Origin: Sphingomonadales bacterium
GTDB lineage: Bacteria > Pseudomonadota > Alphaproteobacteria > Sphingomonadales > Sphingomonadaceae
Direction of reading: 5' to 3'
NCBI GenBank assembly: GCA_027489295.1
Contig: JAIYAA010000203.1
Location: 1 to 12,696, forward strand
DNA length: 12,696 nt
A model generated the notes under the pieces. The model was not told the DNA's origin. It saw nothing but the letters and a program-made list of their open reading frames with translations, and ran no database searches. The position numbers were made by a program, and so were the translations under genes. Position 1 is the first letter of the stretch; each line of letters starts with the position of its first letter. This document shows positions 1-6,356 of this stretch, one piece after another.

Positions 1-108
1 CGAACCGTCGATGCTCTTGTCGAGCGCATCGGCGAACTGCTTGATCGCTTCCCGCCCTGCGAATGTGCCAACTTCTTCCAGGCCGCTGGATATCAACGGT
101 CAATGTGA
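1..108 (+). pseudogene. IS630-family transposase, C-terminal end (partial at window edge)
   Basis: An open frame enters at base 1 and runs to a TGA at 106-108, giving 35 residues. The tail contains ALVERIGELL, then ECANFFQAAGY close to the stop. This layout (an amphipathic helix, then an E-C-x-N-[YF]-[FL]-x-x-A-G-Y ending) is typical of the extreme C-terminus of IS630/Tc1-mariner-type DDE transposases. The catalytic core lies outside the window, so whether the gene is intact cannot be judged. It reads rightward, opposite to the polysaccharide genes, and ends about 70 bases before the IS3-family orfB remnant. It may therefore be an IS630 element inserted into, or recombined with, that older IS3 copy. 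The family call rests on recognition of a short tail. Confidence 0.7.
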
Positions 109-123
109 AATTGCTCTAAGTTA
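109..123 (+). repeat. Possible IS630 right end and TA target
   Basis: Directly after the transposase stop, the minus-strand reading CTTAGAGCAATTTCACA resembles the termini of many IS630-type elements, which often carry a TAGAGC core. A TA dinucleotide follows at 122-123, and TA is the target duplicated by this family. The partner end is outside the window, so the boundary is an inference. Confidence 0.3.
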
Positions 124-162
124 TCCGCGGCCTCAACAGGGGGAGCAGGTCACCCGGTGCGC

Positions 163-237
163 AAGCAGGCCAGGAACGGGATGCTGTCGCCCGCCGCTTT
201 CGAAGGGCAGCAGAGTTTGAAGGCGCAAGGCGTCTAG
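163..237 (+). pseudogene. IS3-family transposase orfB, C-terminal remnant
   Basis: In the frame ending at TAG 235-237 the translation contains ARNGMLSPAAFEGQQ followed by SLKAQGV. N-G-M-L-S-P-x-x-F-E is the ending I associate with the orfB (DDE integrase-type transposase) of IS3-family elements. The stop lies inside the terminal inverted repeat at 226-255, as is common for orfB in this family. Residues upstream of about position 163 in this frame no longer look like orfB, so the gene is a fragment, apparently cut by the neighbouring IS630-type sequence. It reads rightward, in the same direction as the IS3 orfA at the right edge. Confidence 0.7.
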
Positions 238-255
238 AAATCTAGGGACTGCTCA
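226..255 (+). repeat. IS3-family right terminal inverted repeat (IRR)
   Basis: The reverse complement of these 30 bases begins TGAGCAGTCCCTAGATTTCT and matches 28 of 30 positions with 12578-12607 at the other edge. Homology stops exactly at the outer TGA on both sides (flanks GCTGCCG here and CCTGTAG there), which defines the element boundary. IS3-family ends usually start with TG and have a C-run near position 8-11, as here. The IS lies to the left of position 255. Confidence 0.85.
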
Positions 256-279
256 GCTGCCGAGAAGAATCTGGCCCAT
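253..279 (-). pseudogene. 5' stub of an operon gene cut by the IS3-family element
   Basis: Downstream of the last glycosyltransferase on the minus strand there is a strong ribosome binding site, GGAGG (complement of 285-289), five bases before ATG at 279-277. The frame reads MGQILLGS and then meets TGA at 255-253, which is the first triplet of the IS3 inverted repeat. This looks like the start of the next gene of the polysaccharide operon, separated from its remainder by IS insertion or IS-mediated rearrangement. Eight codons are too few to identify a family and a chance SD-ATG pair is possible. No rho-independent terminator is visible between 256 and 347, which fits an operon that once continued leftward. 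Confidence 0.4.
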
Positions 280-347
280 AGCTCCCTCCGCTGAGATGGC
301 AATAAATCTACACCATCACATGCTGGGAACAAACACGTAGGCTCCTG

Positions 348-1625
348 TCAGGCAGTGACGGCGACAAGCAGTGTTCGCACCGATTCCAACCAACCCGCGT
401 CCGGGGGGCGAACCACAACGTCACCAGCTTCAATCGCACCGCGCCAACTTGAAATTCGGCCTGCCAGCATCGCTGCGTCCGCATCGGCCGGGAAATACCA
501 AACTCCCTTGGTTTGGTGGACTCTAAACACCGGTATGTCCCGTGCCATGACCGGCTTGCCGTGGCCCAGAGCTTCAATCAGGGGCAGGCCGAAACCCTCT
601 GCTTTCGAGGCGATGATTACGCCCTCGCTCGCACGGAACAATTGGATCAGTGCGTTGTCGTCGACATCGTCCAGCCAGATCAATCGGCGGCCCAACTCTG
701 GGTGTGACGTAATCTCTGCACATAGAGAGTCTACTTGCCACCCGCGGCGCCCAACGAGCACAAGCAGTTGATCAAACCCACTTGCCCACAAGATTTCGAA
801 TGCGCGTAGAAGGTCCGCATGGCCTTTGCGCGGTTCGAGTGTGCCTACTTTTAGAAAGAACCGCTTGCCGCTCAGGATATGCGCCCACGGCGAAACGCAG
901 TCGCGGCTTTTCGGTGCGTGATGCGGTGCTTCGCTGAGATCATAGCCCATCGGCAGTACGCAGGTCCGATACTCGTCTGACTGCAGGCCATGTTGTGCCA
1001 AAGTGGACACGAGATCCGCTTCCGTCTGCGTCGAATTGCAGAGGAACCCGTCGCCGAGCGATGCGATACTTTCAAGCCAGATCGCATATCGCAAGACTGT
1101 ATTGCGGGAGAACCACTCCGGCCGATGTGCGGGCAGTAGGTCGTGAACCAAGAACCAAATCCGGGCACCATCCCGCCGGAAGCGCGCGATTTGCGACCGG
1201 TGCCAGCGGACTTGATTCAACGAATAGTCGAGACCCAGAAAGACGTCGCCTGCTTGTGGCCGAATTGGGATGACATTATGCTCGGACTGACGCGCTGGTT
1301 CGTCTCCATCAGGCCATTTGATCGGGTGATATGGCCGGTTTCGCGTCGCAGCGACGAATTGAATGTTCCATCCCACCGGCTGCGCGCGTGCGAGTGTTAG
1401 CGCCAGCGCACGGACGACGCGCTGAATGCCCGTTCCAGCATCGTCGATGCTGATCACTGCCACGTCGATGAAAAGCGTCCGCTTTGATTTAAAAGGCTCG
1501 GATGCGGTGTGCTCAATGCGGCGCGGCTCCCGCCGCGAACGAGTGGCACGCGATGTTACCCGCCGGTACAAGCGGTGCAACGGCAGGTCGAGCAGCGCTC
1601 GCATCCGTTCGACAACCTTCACCAT
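348..1625 (-). CDS. GT4-family glycosyltransferase
   Basis: A retaining GT-B glycosyltransferase of family 4, expected to transfer a sugar from a nucleotide-sugar donor to the growing glycan in the cytoplasm. From the ATG at 1625 it has 425 residues. The N-terminal half carries GTGIQRVVRAL (about 64-74) and VHDLLPAHRPEWF (160-172). The C-terminal half has the GTLEPRKGH donor-domain motif (261-269) and the E-x7-E motif EGFGLPLIE (E343/E351), followed by ARDIPVFR. It is a clear paralogue of residues 465-850 of the tandem glycosyltransferase at 6357-8918, sharing these motifs in order. The frame stays open to an ATG at 1694, which would overlap the upstream ATPase gene by 32 bases and add 23 residues out of frame with its end. 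Neither start has a good Shine-Dalgarno, and 1625 is preferred because those extra residues merely recode the neighbour. Donor and acceptor sugars cannot be predicted. Confidence 0.88.
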   Translation of the reverse strand: MVKVVERMRALLDLPLHRLYRRVTSRATRSRREPRRIEHTASEPFKSKRTLFIDVAVISIDDAGTGIQRVVRALALTLARAQPVGWNIQFVAATRNRPYHPIKWPDGDEPARQSEHNVIPIRPQAGDVFLGLDYSLNQVRWHRSQIARFRRDGARIWFLVHDLLPAHRPEWFSRNTVLRYAIWLESIASLGDGFLCNSTQTEADLVSTLAQHGLQSDEYRTCVLPMGYDLSEAPHHAPKSRDCVSPWAHILSGKRFFLKVGTLEPRKGHADLLRAFEILWASGFDQLLVLVGRRGWQVDSLCAEITSHPELGRRLIWLDDVDDNALIQLFRASEGVIIASKAEGFGLPLIEALGHGKPVMARDIPVFRVHQTKGVWYFPADADAAMLAGRISSWRGAIEAGDVVVRPPDAGWLESVRTLLVAVTA

Positions 1626-1662
1626 TGGTGGCGCGTCACGAAAAGGAGAACGCGGACCCGCG

Positions 1663-2343
1663 TCATATGTTCGGAAACTGATATCCCTCGACATGCATTG
1701 CGTCGAGGTGCGCCTGATATGCCGTATCGAAGTCGTCGAAGAACTTTAAATGACCGAGGTGCAAGACAGCGAACCTTTGGCAATGTTCACGAACATAGTT
1801 GATGTCGTGCGAAACGATCAGCATTGCACGGTCCGCCCGGCGCTCGAAAAGCTCGATCTGACACTTTTCATGAAATCGAACATCACCAACAGCGCTTATT
1901 TCATCGATGAGGTAGCAGTCAAACTCAATGATCATAGAAATGGCGAACGCTAGCCGCGCACGCATCCCCGATGAATAGGAGCTCACTGGTTCACGAAGGT
2001 AGGTGCCAAGCTCGGCAAACTGCTCAACGAAATCGAGGTTCTTACGAAAATCCTGATTGTAAATTCGGCTTATGAAACGAAGGTTGTCCTGACCAGTCAA
2101 ACCGTCCTGAAAAGCGCCGCCAAACGCCAACGGCCAGGAGACGGACATGCCGTGTTCGACGGTACCGGAGTTCGGGTTTTCGGCGCCACTGACGAGGCGA
2201 ATGAGAGTGGATTTGCCTGCCCCGTTGCGCCCCATTACGCCAAGCTTTTCGCCACGGTCGAGAGTAAAGGACACGTGATTTAGGATCACCCGATCGCCTT
2301 GTCGGGTGGGATAGGATTTAACGACATCGTTGAAACGAATCAT
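1663..2343 (-). CDS. kpsT: Capsule/polysaccharide export ABC transporter ATP-binding protein (KpsT type)
   Basis: The 226-residue ATPase subunit of a polysaccharide exporter, acting at the cytoplasmic face of the inner membrane with the permease encoded just upstream. The sequence shows the Walker A GRNGAGKST (38-46), an ABC signature YSSGM (123-127), a Walker B ending in LIDE (145-148) and the switch histidine in IVSHD (H179). The length and the lack of a C-terminal carbohydrate-binding extension fit the KpsT/CtrD capsule group rather than O-antigen Wzt proteins with such a domain. Its ATG overlaps the permease stop in an ATGA arrangement (2343-2340), indicating translational coupling and a fixed subunit ratio. 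The signature reads SSGM rather than LSGGQ, as expected for this subfamily, so it need not mean loss of function. Confidence 0.95.
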   Translation of the reverse strand: MIRFNDVVKSYPTRQGDRVILNHVSFTLDRGEKLGVMGRNGAGKSTLIRLVSGAENPNSGTVEHGMSVSWPLAFGGAFQDGLTGQDNLRFISRIYNQDFRKNLDFVEQFAELGTYLREPVSSYSSGMRARLAFAISMIIEFDCYLIDEISAVGDVRFHEKCQIELFERRADRAMLIVSHDINYVREHCQRFAVLHLGHLKFFDDFDTAYQAHLDAMHVEGYQFPNI

Positions 2344-3137
2344 TGGGGCGTAATCTTGCGAGCCACGTCGGCGACTTGGACAAGTGCGGCGAAGGTTAAT
2401 ACCAAGCAGCAGGTTAGCATATACGGTAAATCATAATGCGCGCGAACAAGATGGCCAAAATATCCTTCGCGTAAAATCTCCACGCCATTTACCATCGGTA
2501 TGTAAAGAACCAGCTTCTGCGCTGCGGGTGGCAGTGCGTCTACCATGAATACGGCGCCCGACAACGGGAACAAGAGATAAGACAGGGGGTGCCAGATCTT
2601 GTCGACCAGCTCACTTTTCTCGGATAGGGCGCCCAAAAACATAGCTAGTGCCATGCCGAACCACGCGATCAGCATCCATCCTTCGATGACCGTCAAAATG
2701 TCTACAGGAGGACTGAGCCACCCCAAATAGACATAAAACAGCGACAACGCTATGAAAGAGATTGTCGCTCCGGCGAATTCCAGTAAAAGTCGTGACAAAA
2801 AAATGTCCAAAGAGCGAACATTTCTATGGTACATTAGGGATCTATTTGTAGCGATGGCGTGAATGCATCGCGCTGGCATGTTTCTCCATAGAAGAACGCT
2901 GGAGTACCCAGTCAATGCAAACGCAACGATCGGAAGATTGGAGCCGTGGACTGCTTTGCTCAGCGTCCACAAAATGGTGACGCCAGTAGTGAACGTCATC
3001 GGCTCAACGAACAGCCACAGGAAACCGATATTGTGACGGCCATAACGCGTGAGAATTTCACGCATCAAAAGCGCGTATACCACGCGTCCCTGAACGGCAG
3101 CGCCTCGACTTAGCCGGTTGAGCGAAGCACGCACCAC
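2340..3137 (-). CDS. kpsM: Capsule/polysaccharide export ABC transporter permease (KpsM type)
   Basis: Membrane subunit of an ABC-2 type polysaccharide exporter. The N-terminal cytoplasmic segment has LLMREILTRYG and then HNIGFLW (about 23-41), a hallmark of KpsM/CtrC permeases. It is followed by about six hydrophobic segments (roughly 39-60, 67-85, 116-138, 152-171, 183-200, 238-256). The start chosen is GTG at 3137-3135, one base after the TAA of the KpsE-like gene, giving 265 residues, a normal family length. The frame is open to another GTG at 3185, but the extra 16 residues are encoded inside the upstream gene and do not look like KpsM. A second GTG follows immediately (3134), so the start could shift by one codon. 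GC content is lower here (26 of 60 bases in 2761-2820) than in much of the locus. Confidence 0.93.
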   Translation of the reverse strand: MVRASLNRLSRGAAVQGRVVYALLMREILTRYGRHNIGFLWLFVEPMTFTTGVTILWTLSKAVHGSNLPIVAFALTGYSSVLLWRNMPARCIHAIATNRSLMYHRNVRSLDIFLSRLLLEFAGATISFIALSLFYVYLGWLSPPVDILTVIEGWMLIAWFGMALAMFLGALSEKSELVDKIWHPLSYLLFPLSGAVFMVDALPPAAQKLVLYIPMVNGVEILREGYFGHLVRAHYDLPYMLTCCLVLTFAALVQVADVARKITPQ

Positions 3138-3138
3138 C

Positions 3139-4740
3139 TTAATCCCGATGTTCCAATAAGCCGGCCAGCAGCAAGGAGAGGACACCCCATAGGATTAGGC
3201 CGAGAGCAAACACCGAAAAGATGCCGCGGAGCCGGCGCGGCTCAAGAGGGTAGTCCGGCAGGTTTGGCTGGACCACGCGCTCAACATAGGCGTGCTTCCG
3301 CCGCGCCTCGCTGCGTGCCTCCTCGAACGAAGCCATCGCGCTCGCAAGCTGCTTCTCTGCGAACTGGTTTTCGACGGCAAGCCGCTGGTACTCGACAGCG
3401 GAGGCTGCCAGCGAGCCCTTGCTGCCGGCGACAGCGCCTAACTGTCTTGCGATCTCGCGCTCCAGGCCTTTGGCACGCGTTTCCAGAACGGGGATTTGGG
3501 GGCTTTGGGGGGCTAGCGTCCGCAATTCTAGCAGCTGCGTCTTTGTTGTGATTACACCGTCCTGCAGCTTGGAAATCATCTGCATCTGAACGCCCGCTTG
3601 CTTTTCGGGATCGATCACGCCTTCCTTATCACGATATCGTGCAAGCGCTGCGGCCGCATCCTTGGCCTTTTCCTTCGCGCGACTGACTTCATTCTCGGCG
3701 AGACTGATAAGGTCGCGGCGGCCGCGTTCGCTCATGCGATTGACCGTTTCCTCGGCCATCTCGAGCAACTGCTCATTAAACCGCTGGGCGTCTCGCGCAT
3801 CGAATGCCTGCGTACTCAGCGTCGTGATGGAACTGGCAGTGTCGTATTCGACTTTCACCCGGTCTTCATAGTATTTGTATAAGGCTTCAAAAGATCCATC
3901 GTGACCGAAGCCGTTGAATTGATTGAAGATGGAGACCGACGGCGTGGTGAACGCGCGCTGAAAAGCGTTGCCGCGATTAATAGCCCGAAGGGCGTCGCGA
4001 GATGTAAGATAATCCTTTGTTGCGTAAATCTCGTCACCAGAAGTGGAAAGTCCAGAGCTTTTCACAAGGAGGCCCAGGCCGCTCACGGCAGGCTTATCGG
4101 GGCTTCGAACCACGAATCTCGACTCCGAGATGTAAACATCAGAAGCAAGAACTTCATAGTAGAGTACTGCGCATGCGGTTGGCGCCGCCACTGTCAACCA
4201 GAATAATGGCGGCAGCCGGAGTAATCTTGAAAGCACCGGTTTTACTTTTCCTAGAGGAGCGGGGTGGGGGGCGCCAGAAGCTTCGTCGGTTCCGCGCGTC
4301 GAGCGGTGGTTTGGCTGATCATCGACGTAGCGATTGCCAGTGGGCTCGATGACGTCGATCCCGGCAACGTCTTTAGATGTCAAAGGTAGGCTTGTATCTG
4401 CGACGGCTGTTCGCTCGCCCGTCACGATGTTGATTGTGTCCTGCCAGACGATCGCCTGCGCTTCGTCCGTCACCGTAACGCCCAGTGCTACTGTCGGCGG
4501 TGTGTCCGGATCGTCGATGTAGGCGACAACACTGTTAAATTCTGTCGCGAAAAGCGCCTTCAGCTGCGCTAGCGTGCCTGCACCCGTTACGCACGGGCTG
4601 TCGTTGCTATGAATCTCTACGCCACTCGTGCCGGCCTCCGCGTGCAGCGTGCCATGGCTAGCATGGAGCTGCACGACGAGCAGGCCGCCGCCAACGTCGA
4701 CATCATTCAGTACGATATACCCTTTGATGTCGATCGTCAT
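3139..4740 (-). CDS. kpsE: KpsE-like polysaccharide export inner-membrane protein with N-terminal Ig-like repeat
   Basis: Numbered from ATG 4740 (533 residues). Residues about 160-533 form a polysaccharide co-polymerase/export protein of the KpsE/CtrB type: a membrane helix at 178-198, a periplasmic part with SESRFVVRSPDKP after it, long charged coiled-coil stretches (about 318-373 and 418-488), the PNLPDYPLEPRR segment before a second membrane helix (506-528), and a short tail. Such proteins bridge the inner-membrane ABC exporter to the outer-membrane channel. Unusually, residues 1-109 resemble one Ig/cadherin-like repeat of large bacterial adhesins (VLNDVDVGGG, ASHGTLHAEAG, GAGTLAQLKALFA, VALGVTVTDE), joined by a polar linker. 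The frame stays open to an ATG at 4971, but residues encoded at 4741-4971 look non-coding. A GTG at 4236 would give a 365-residue protein of ordinary KpsE length. It is followed after one base by the permease gene. Confidence 0.85.
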   Translation of the reverse strand: MTIDIKGYIVLNDVDVGGGLLVVQLHASHGTLHAEAGTSGVEIHSNDSPCVTGAGTLAQLKALFATEFNSVVAYIDDPDTPPTVALGVTVTDEAQAIVWQDTINIVTGERTAVADTSLPLTSKDVAGIDVIEPTGNRYVDDQPNHRSTRGTDEASGAPHPAPLGKVKPVLSRLLRLPPLFWLTVAAPTACAVLYYEVLASDVYISESRFVVRSPDKPAVSGLGLLVKSSGLSTSGDEIYATKDYLTSRDALRAINRGNAFQRAFTTPSVSIFNQFNGFGHDGSFEALYKYYEDRVKVEYDTASSITTLSTQAFDARDAQRFNEQLLEMAEETVNRMSERGRRDLISLAENEVSRAKEKAKDAAAALARYRDKEGVIDPEKQAGVQMQMISKLQDGVITTKTQLLELRTLAPQSPQIPVLETRAKGLEREIARQLGAVAGSKGSLAASAVEYQRLAVENQFAEKQLASAMASFEEARSEARRKHAYVERVVQPNLPDYPLEPRRLRGIFSVFALGLILWGVLSLLLAGLLEHRD

Positions 4741-4989
4741 TCTTCGCCACTGTTCACAGGAATGGGAAATTAAATCAGTCTGGTCAGGAGGGCTCGGCAC
4801 TGGTGCCGTGTGCCACTTCGAATGTAAGCGCCTGCATGACGGAATGTCACGGCTGACTGCCGTGGCGCGGCTACCGGCTGCCTCCCTCGTCATGGCTGCA
4901 TCTGATGCCGTCGGCTTCCTTCCTAGGCGGAGTAGCGATCCTCGCGACATTGTTGCATGCAATTCGCGCATTCACGAGCATGGGTGGCT
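4741..4989 (-). other. 249-bp gap between export lipoprotein and KpsE-like genes
   Basis: An open frame crosses this gap in phase with the KpsE-like gene, but its translation is arginine- and serine-rich without recognisable pattern and none of its Met codons has a ribosome binding site, so I treat it as untranslated. It contains a perfect inverted repeat CGGCACTGGTGCCG at 4795-4808 and a 10-bp palindrome TTGCATGCAA at 4953-4962. Neither is followed by a T-run, so no intrinsic terminator is seen. No convincing promoter was found by eye. Confidence 0.4.
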
Positions 4990-6198
4990 TCAGAAGCCTG
5001 CCGCCTTGACGGTAACAAGCGGATAAATTGCGGTTCCGATGATGTTAACGAATTTCTGAAGATCGGCCGACGGAGCACTCGATACAAAGACGACGTCATG
5101 GTCGCGCATGATGAAGTGTTGTGCAGCAAAGAACGTCACGGGATTTCGCATATCAACCTGATATATGACAGGAATTTTCCCAGCTGGACTGGGCTGGATG
5201 GACTTGATGGCTGAAGGGTCAAGAGCGGCAGGTTCCTCAAGTCGGAAAATAAAGATTCCGTGCGGATTTGCCTTGTCATCGCGGATGCCGCCGATGCGGC
5301 CCAAAGCTTGCGCGAGCGATATGCCCTGAGCCTCAAACTTGACTTCTTCGTTCTTGCCTGCTGCGCCTAGAACCGTGAAGCTTCTGGACTGGTAGTACAC
5401 TGTTACGATATCGCCAGGTCGCAAGTAGACGTTCTGTCGGGCGTCACGGATGACGCTCTCCAGCGGCATGCCGACGACTGTGCTACCTCGTGTGATCTGC
5501 ACGGAGACCTTGTCGACAGCTTCGCGGGTGCCCCCGCTCGCCGCCAGAGCATCAAGCAGGCGCTCGCCGCGAGGCGTTAGCGCCATACGGGTACTTCTGG
5601 TGACCTCGCCGGCCACGGTGACGGCCGACGTGCCGTTTTCACCGATGCCGACCAAGACCTGTGGGCTGTGCGCTTTGCCTACCAGGCGTGCGGCGATGTC
5701 TCGGCCAAGCTGCTGCGGGGTGCGACCTGCCGCCTGTAAACGGCCAGCGAAGGGAACGTCGATCGCGCCATCGATCGACACTTGGAGCGGAGGCAAGGTG
5801 CTGCTGCGCTGGGGCGATCCGGCCGCCAGGCTGCTGCCATCTAGCGCTCCCGCGCCAAACAGGACCGCGGGAGGCGCTTCGAAGACCGCGATGTTCAGTA
5901 TATCTCCAGAGCCGATCACCGTACCGAAGGGCTGCCCTTGTCCTAGTAGCTCGACGAAGCCCGCGGTCTGGTTCGCCAGACTCGCTCGCGCCGCGGTCGC
6001 CTCGTTGACCTCGACAAGAACCGCCCCGGATGCCCCGTCTTGAGCAACCCTTTTGATATGTTTCGTCGATGGTCCATCTGCTCCGAAGAACACCCCGCCC
6101 CCGCAGCTTGAGAGGGATAGAATCATCGTTCCGGCGAGAACGCCGGAAAGAGAAAACTTCACTGTTTGCTGAAGGACTGGCCGCAAAGCTGCGTGCAT
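4990..6198 (-). CDS. Outer-membrane polysaccharide export lipoprotein (OPX/Wza-CtrA type, SLBB domains)
   Basis: Outer-membrane channel component expected to carry the exported polysaccharide to the cell surface. From ATG 6198 it has 402 residues. It begins with a lipoprotein signal peptide: positive residues, the hydrophobic run SLSGVLAGTMILSL, then lipobox LSSC with C32 as the predicted lipidated cysteine. Residues about 91-186 form the poly-export domain (GSGDILNIAVFEAP and VSIDGAIDVPFAG), followed by two SLBB-like segments (about 191-269 with LRPGDIVTV near the end, and 273-371 with MRDHDVVFVSS). The length matches the Wza/CtrA branch better than the longer KpsD. The frame extends to an ATG at 6345, but that would bury the signal peptide 49 residues in; an AAGG seven bases before ATG 6198 supports the inner start. 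It sits directly before the KpsE-like, KpsM and KpsT genes, completing a trans-envelope exporter. Confidence 0.92.
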   Translation of the reverse strand: MHAALRPVLQQTVKFSLSGVLAGTMILSLSSCGGGVFFGADGPSTKHIKRVAQDGASGAVLVEVNEATAARASLANQTAGFVELLGQGQPFGTVIGSGDILNIAVFEAPPAVLFGAGALDGSSLAAGSPQRSSTLPPLQVSIDGAIDVPFAGRLQAAGRTPQQLGRDIAARLVGKAHSPQVLVGIGENGTSAVTVAGEVTRSTRMALTPRGERLLDALAASGGTREAVDKVSVQITRGSTVVGMPLESVIRDARQNVYLRPGDIVTVYYQSRSFTVLGAAGKNEEVKFEAQGISLAQALGRIGGIRDDKANPHGIFIFRLEEPAALDPSAIKSIQPSPAGKIPVIYQVDMRNPVTFFAAQHFIMRDHDVVFVSSAPSADLQKFVNIIGTAIYPLVTVKAAGF

Positions 6199-6356
6199 GA
6201 AGGAACCTTGTTTTTGCGGGGGGCATTCCGCGTCAATCGCCCGCAGCCATATAGTCAGGGCCGGCACGCCGCAAGACTGCAAGCGACGGGCCGGACCTGT
6301 GTGTGTCGGGATTGTCACGCCCGGTCCGGATCTTACGCATGGCATTGATCAGGCGT
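6199..6356 (-). other. Hairpin-rich leader between tandem glycosyltransferase and export lipoprotein genes
   Basis: This 158-bp gap precedes the export genes. It holds an imperfect 12-bp stem (6261-6272 with 6283-6294; one G-U pair and one mismatch) around a 10-base loop. It also holds a 7-bp perfect inverted repeat, CCGGACC (6291-6297) with GGTCCGG (6323-6329). The two structures share bases 6291-6294, so they are mutually exclusive. No T-run follows either on the minus strand, arguing against a simple terminator. A weak promoter-like pair, TTGCGG and TATATG about 15 bases apart, lies between the hairpin and the lipoprotein start. Attenuation, RNA processing or a secondary promoter are all possible; none is shown. 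Confidence 0.4.

Noticed and set aside
4795..4808. Terminator between the lipoprotein and KpsE-like genes
   Set aside because: Short palindrome with no T-run on either side.
4741..4971. N-terminal extension of the KpsE-like gene to the ATG at 4971
   Set aside because: The added 77 residues lack recognisable pattern and no Met codon there has a ribosome binding site; the ATG at 4740 starts the first recognisable domain.
5450..6043. Long open frame on the plus strand (197 codons) inside the export lipoprotein gene
   Set aside because: Its translation is low-complexity, rich in Pro, Ser, Ala and Arg, with no known motif; it is the antisense shadow of a clearly coding minus-strand gene.
5639..6226. 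195-codon minus-strand frame overlapping the export lipoprotein
   Set aside because: Arginine- and serine-rich out-of-frame translation; the overlapping frame has a signal peptide, lipobox and SLBB motifs.
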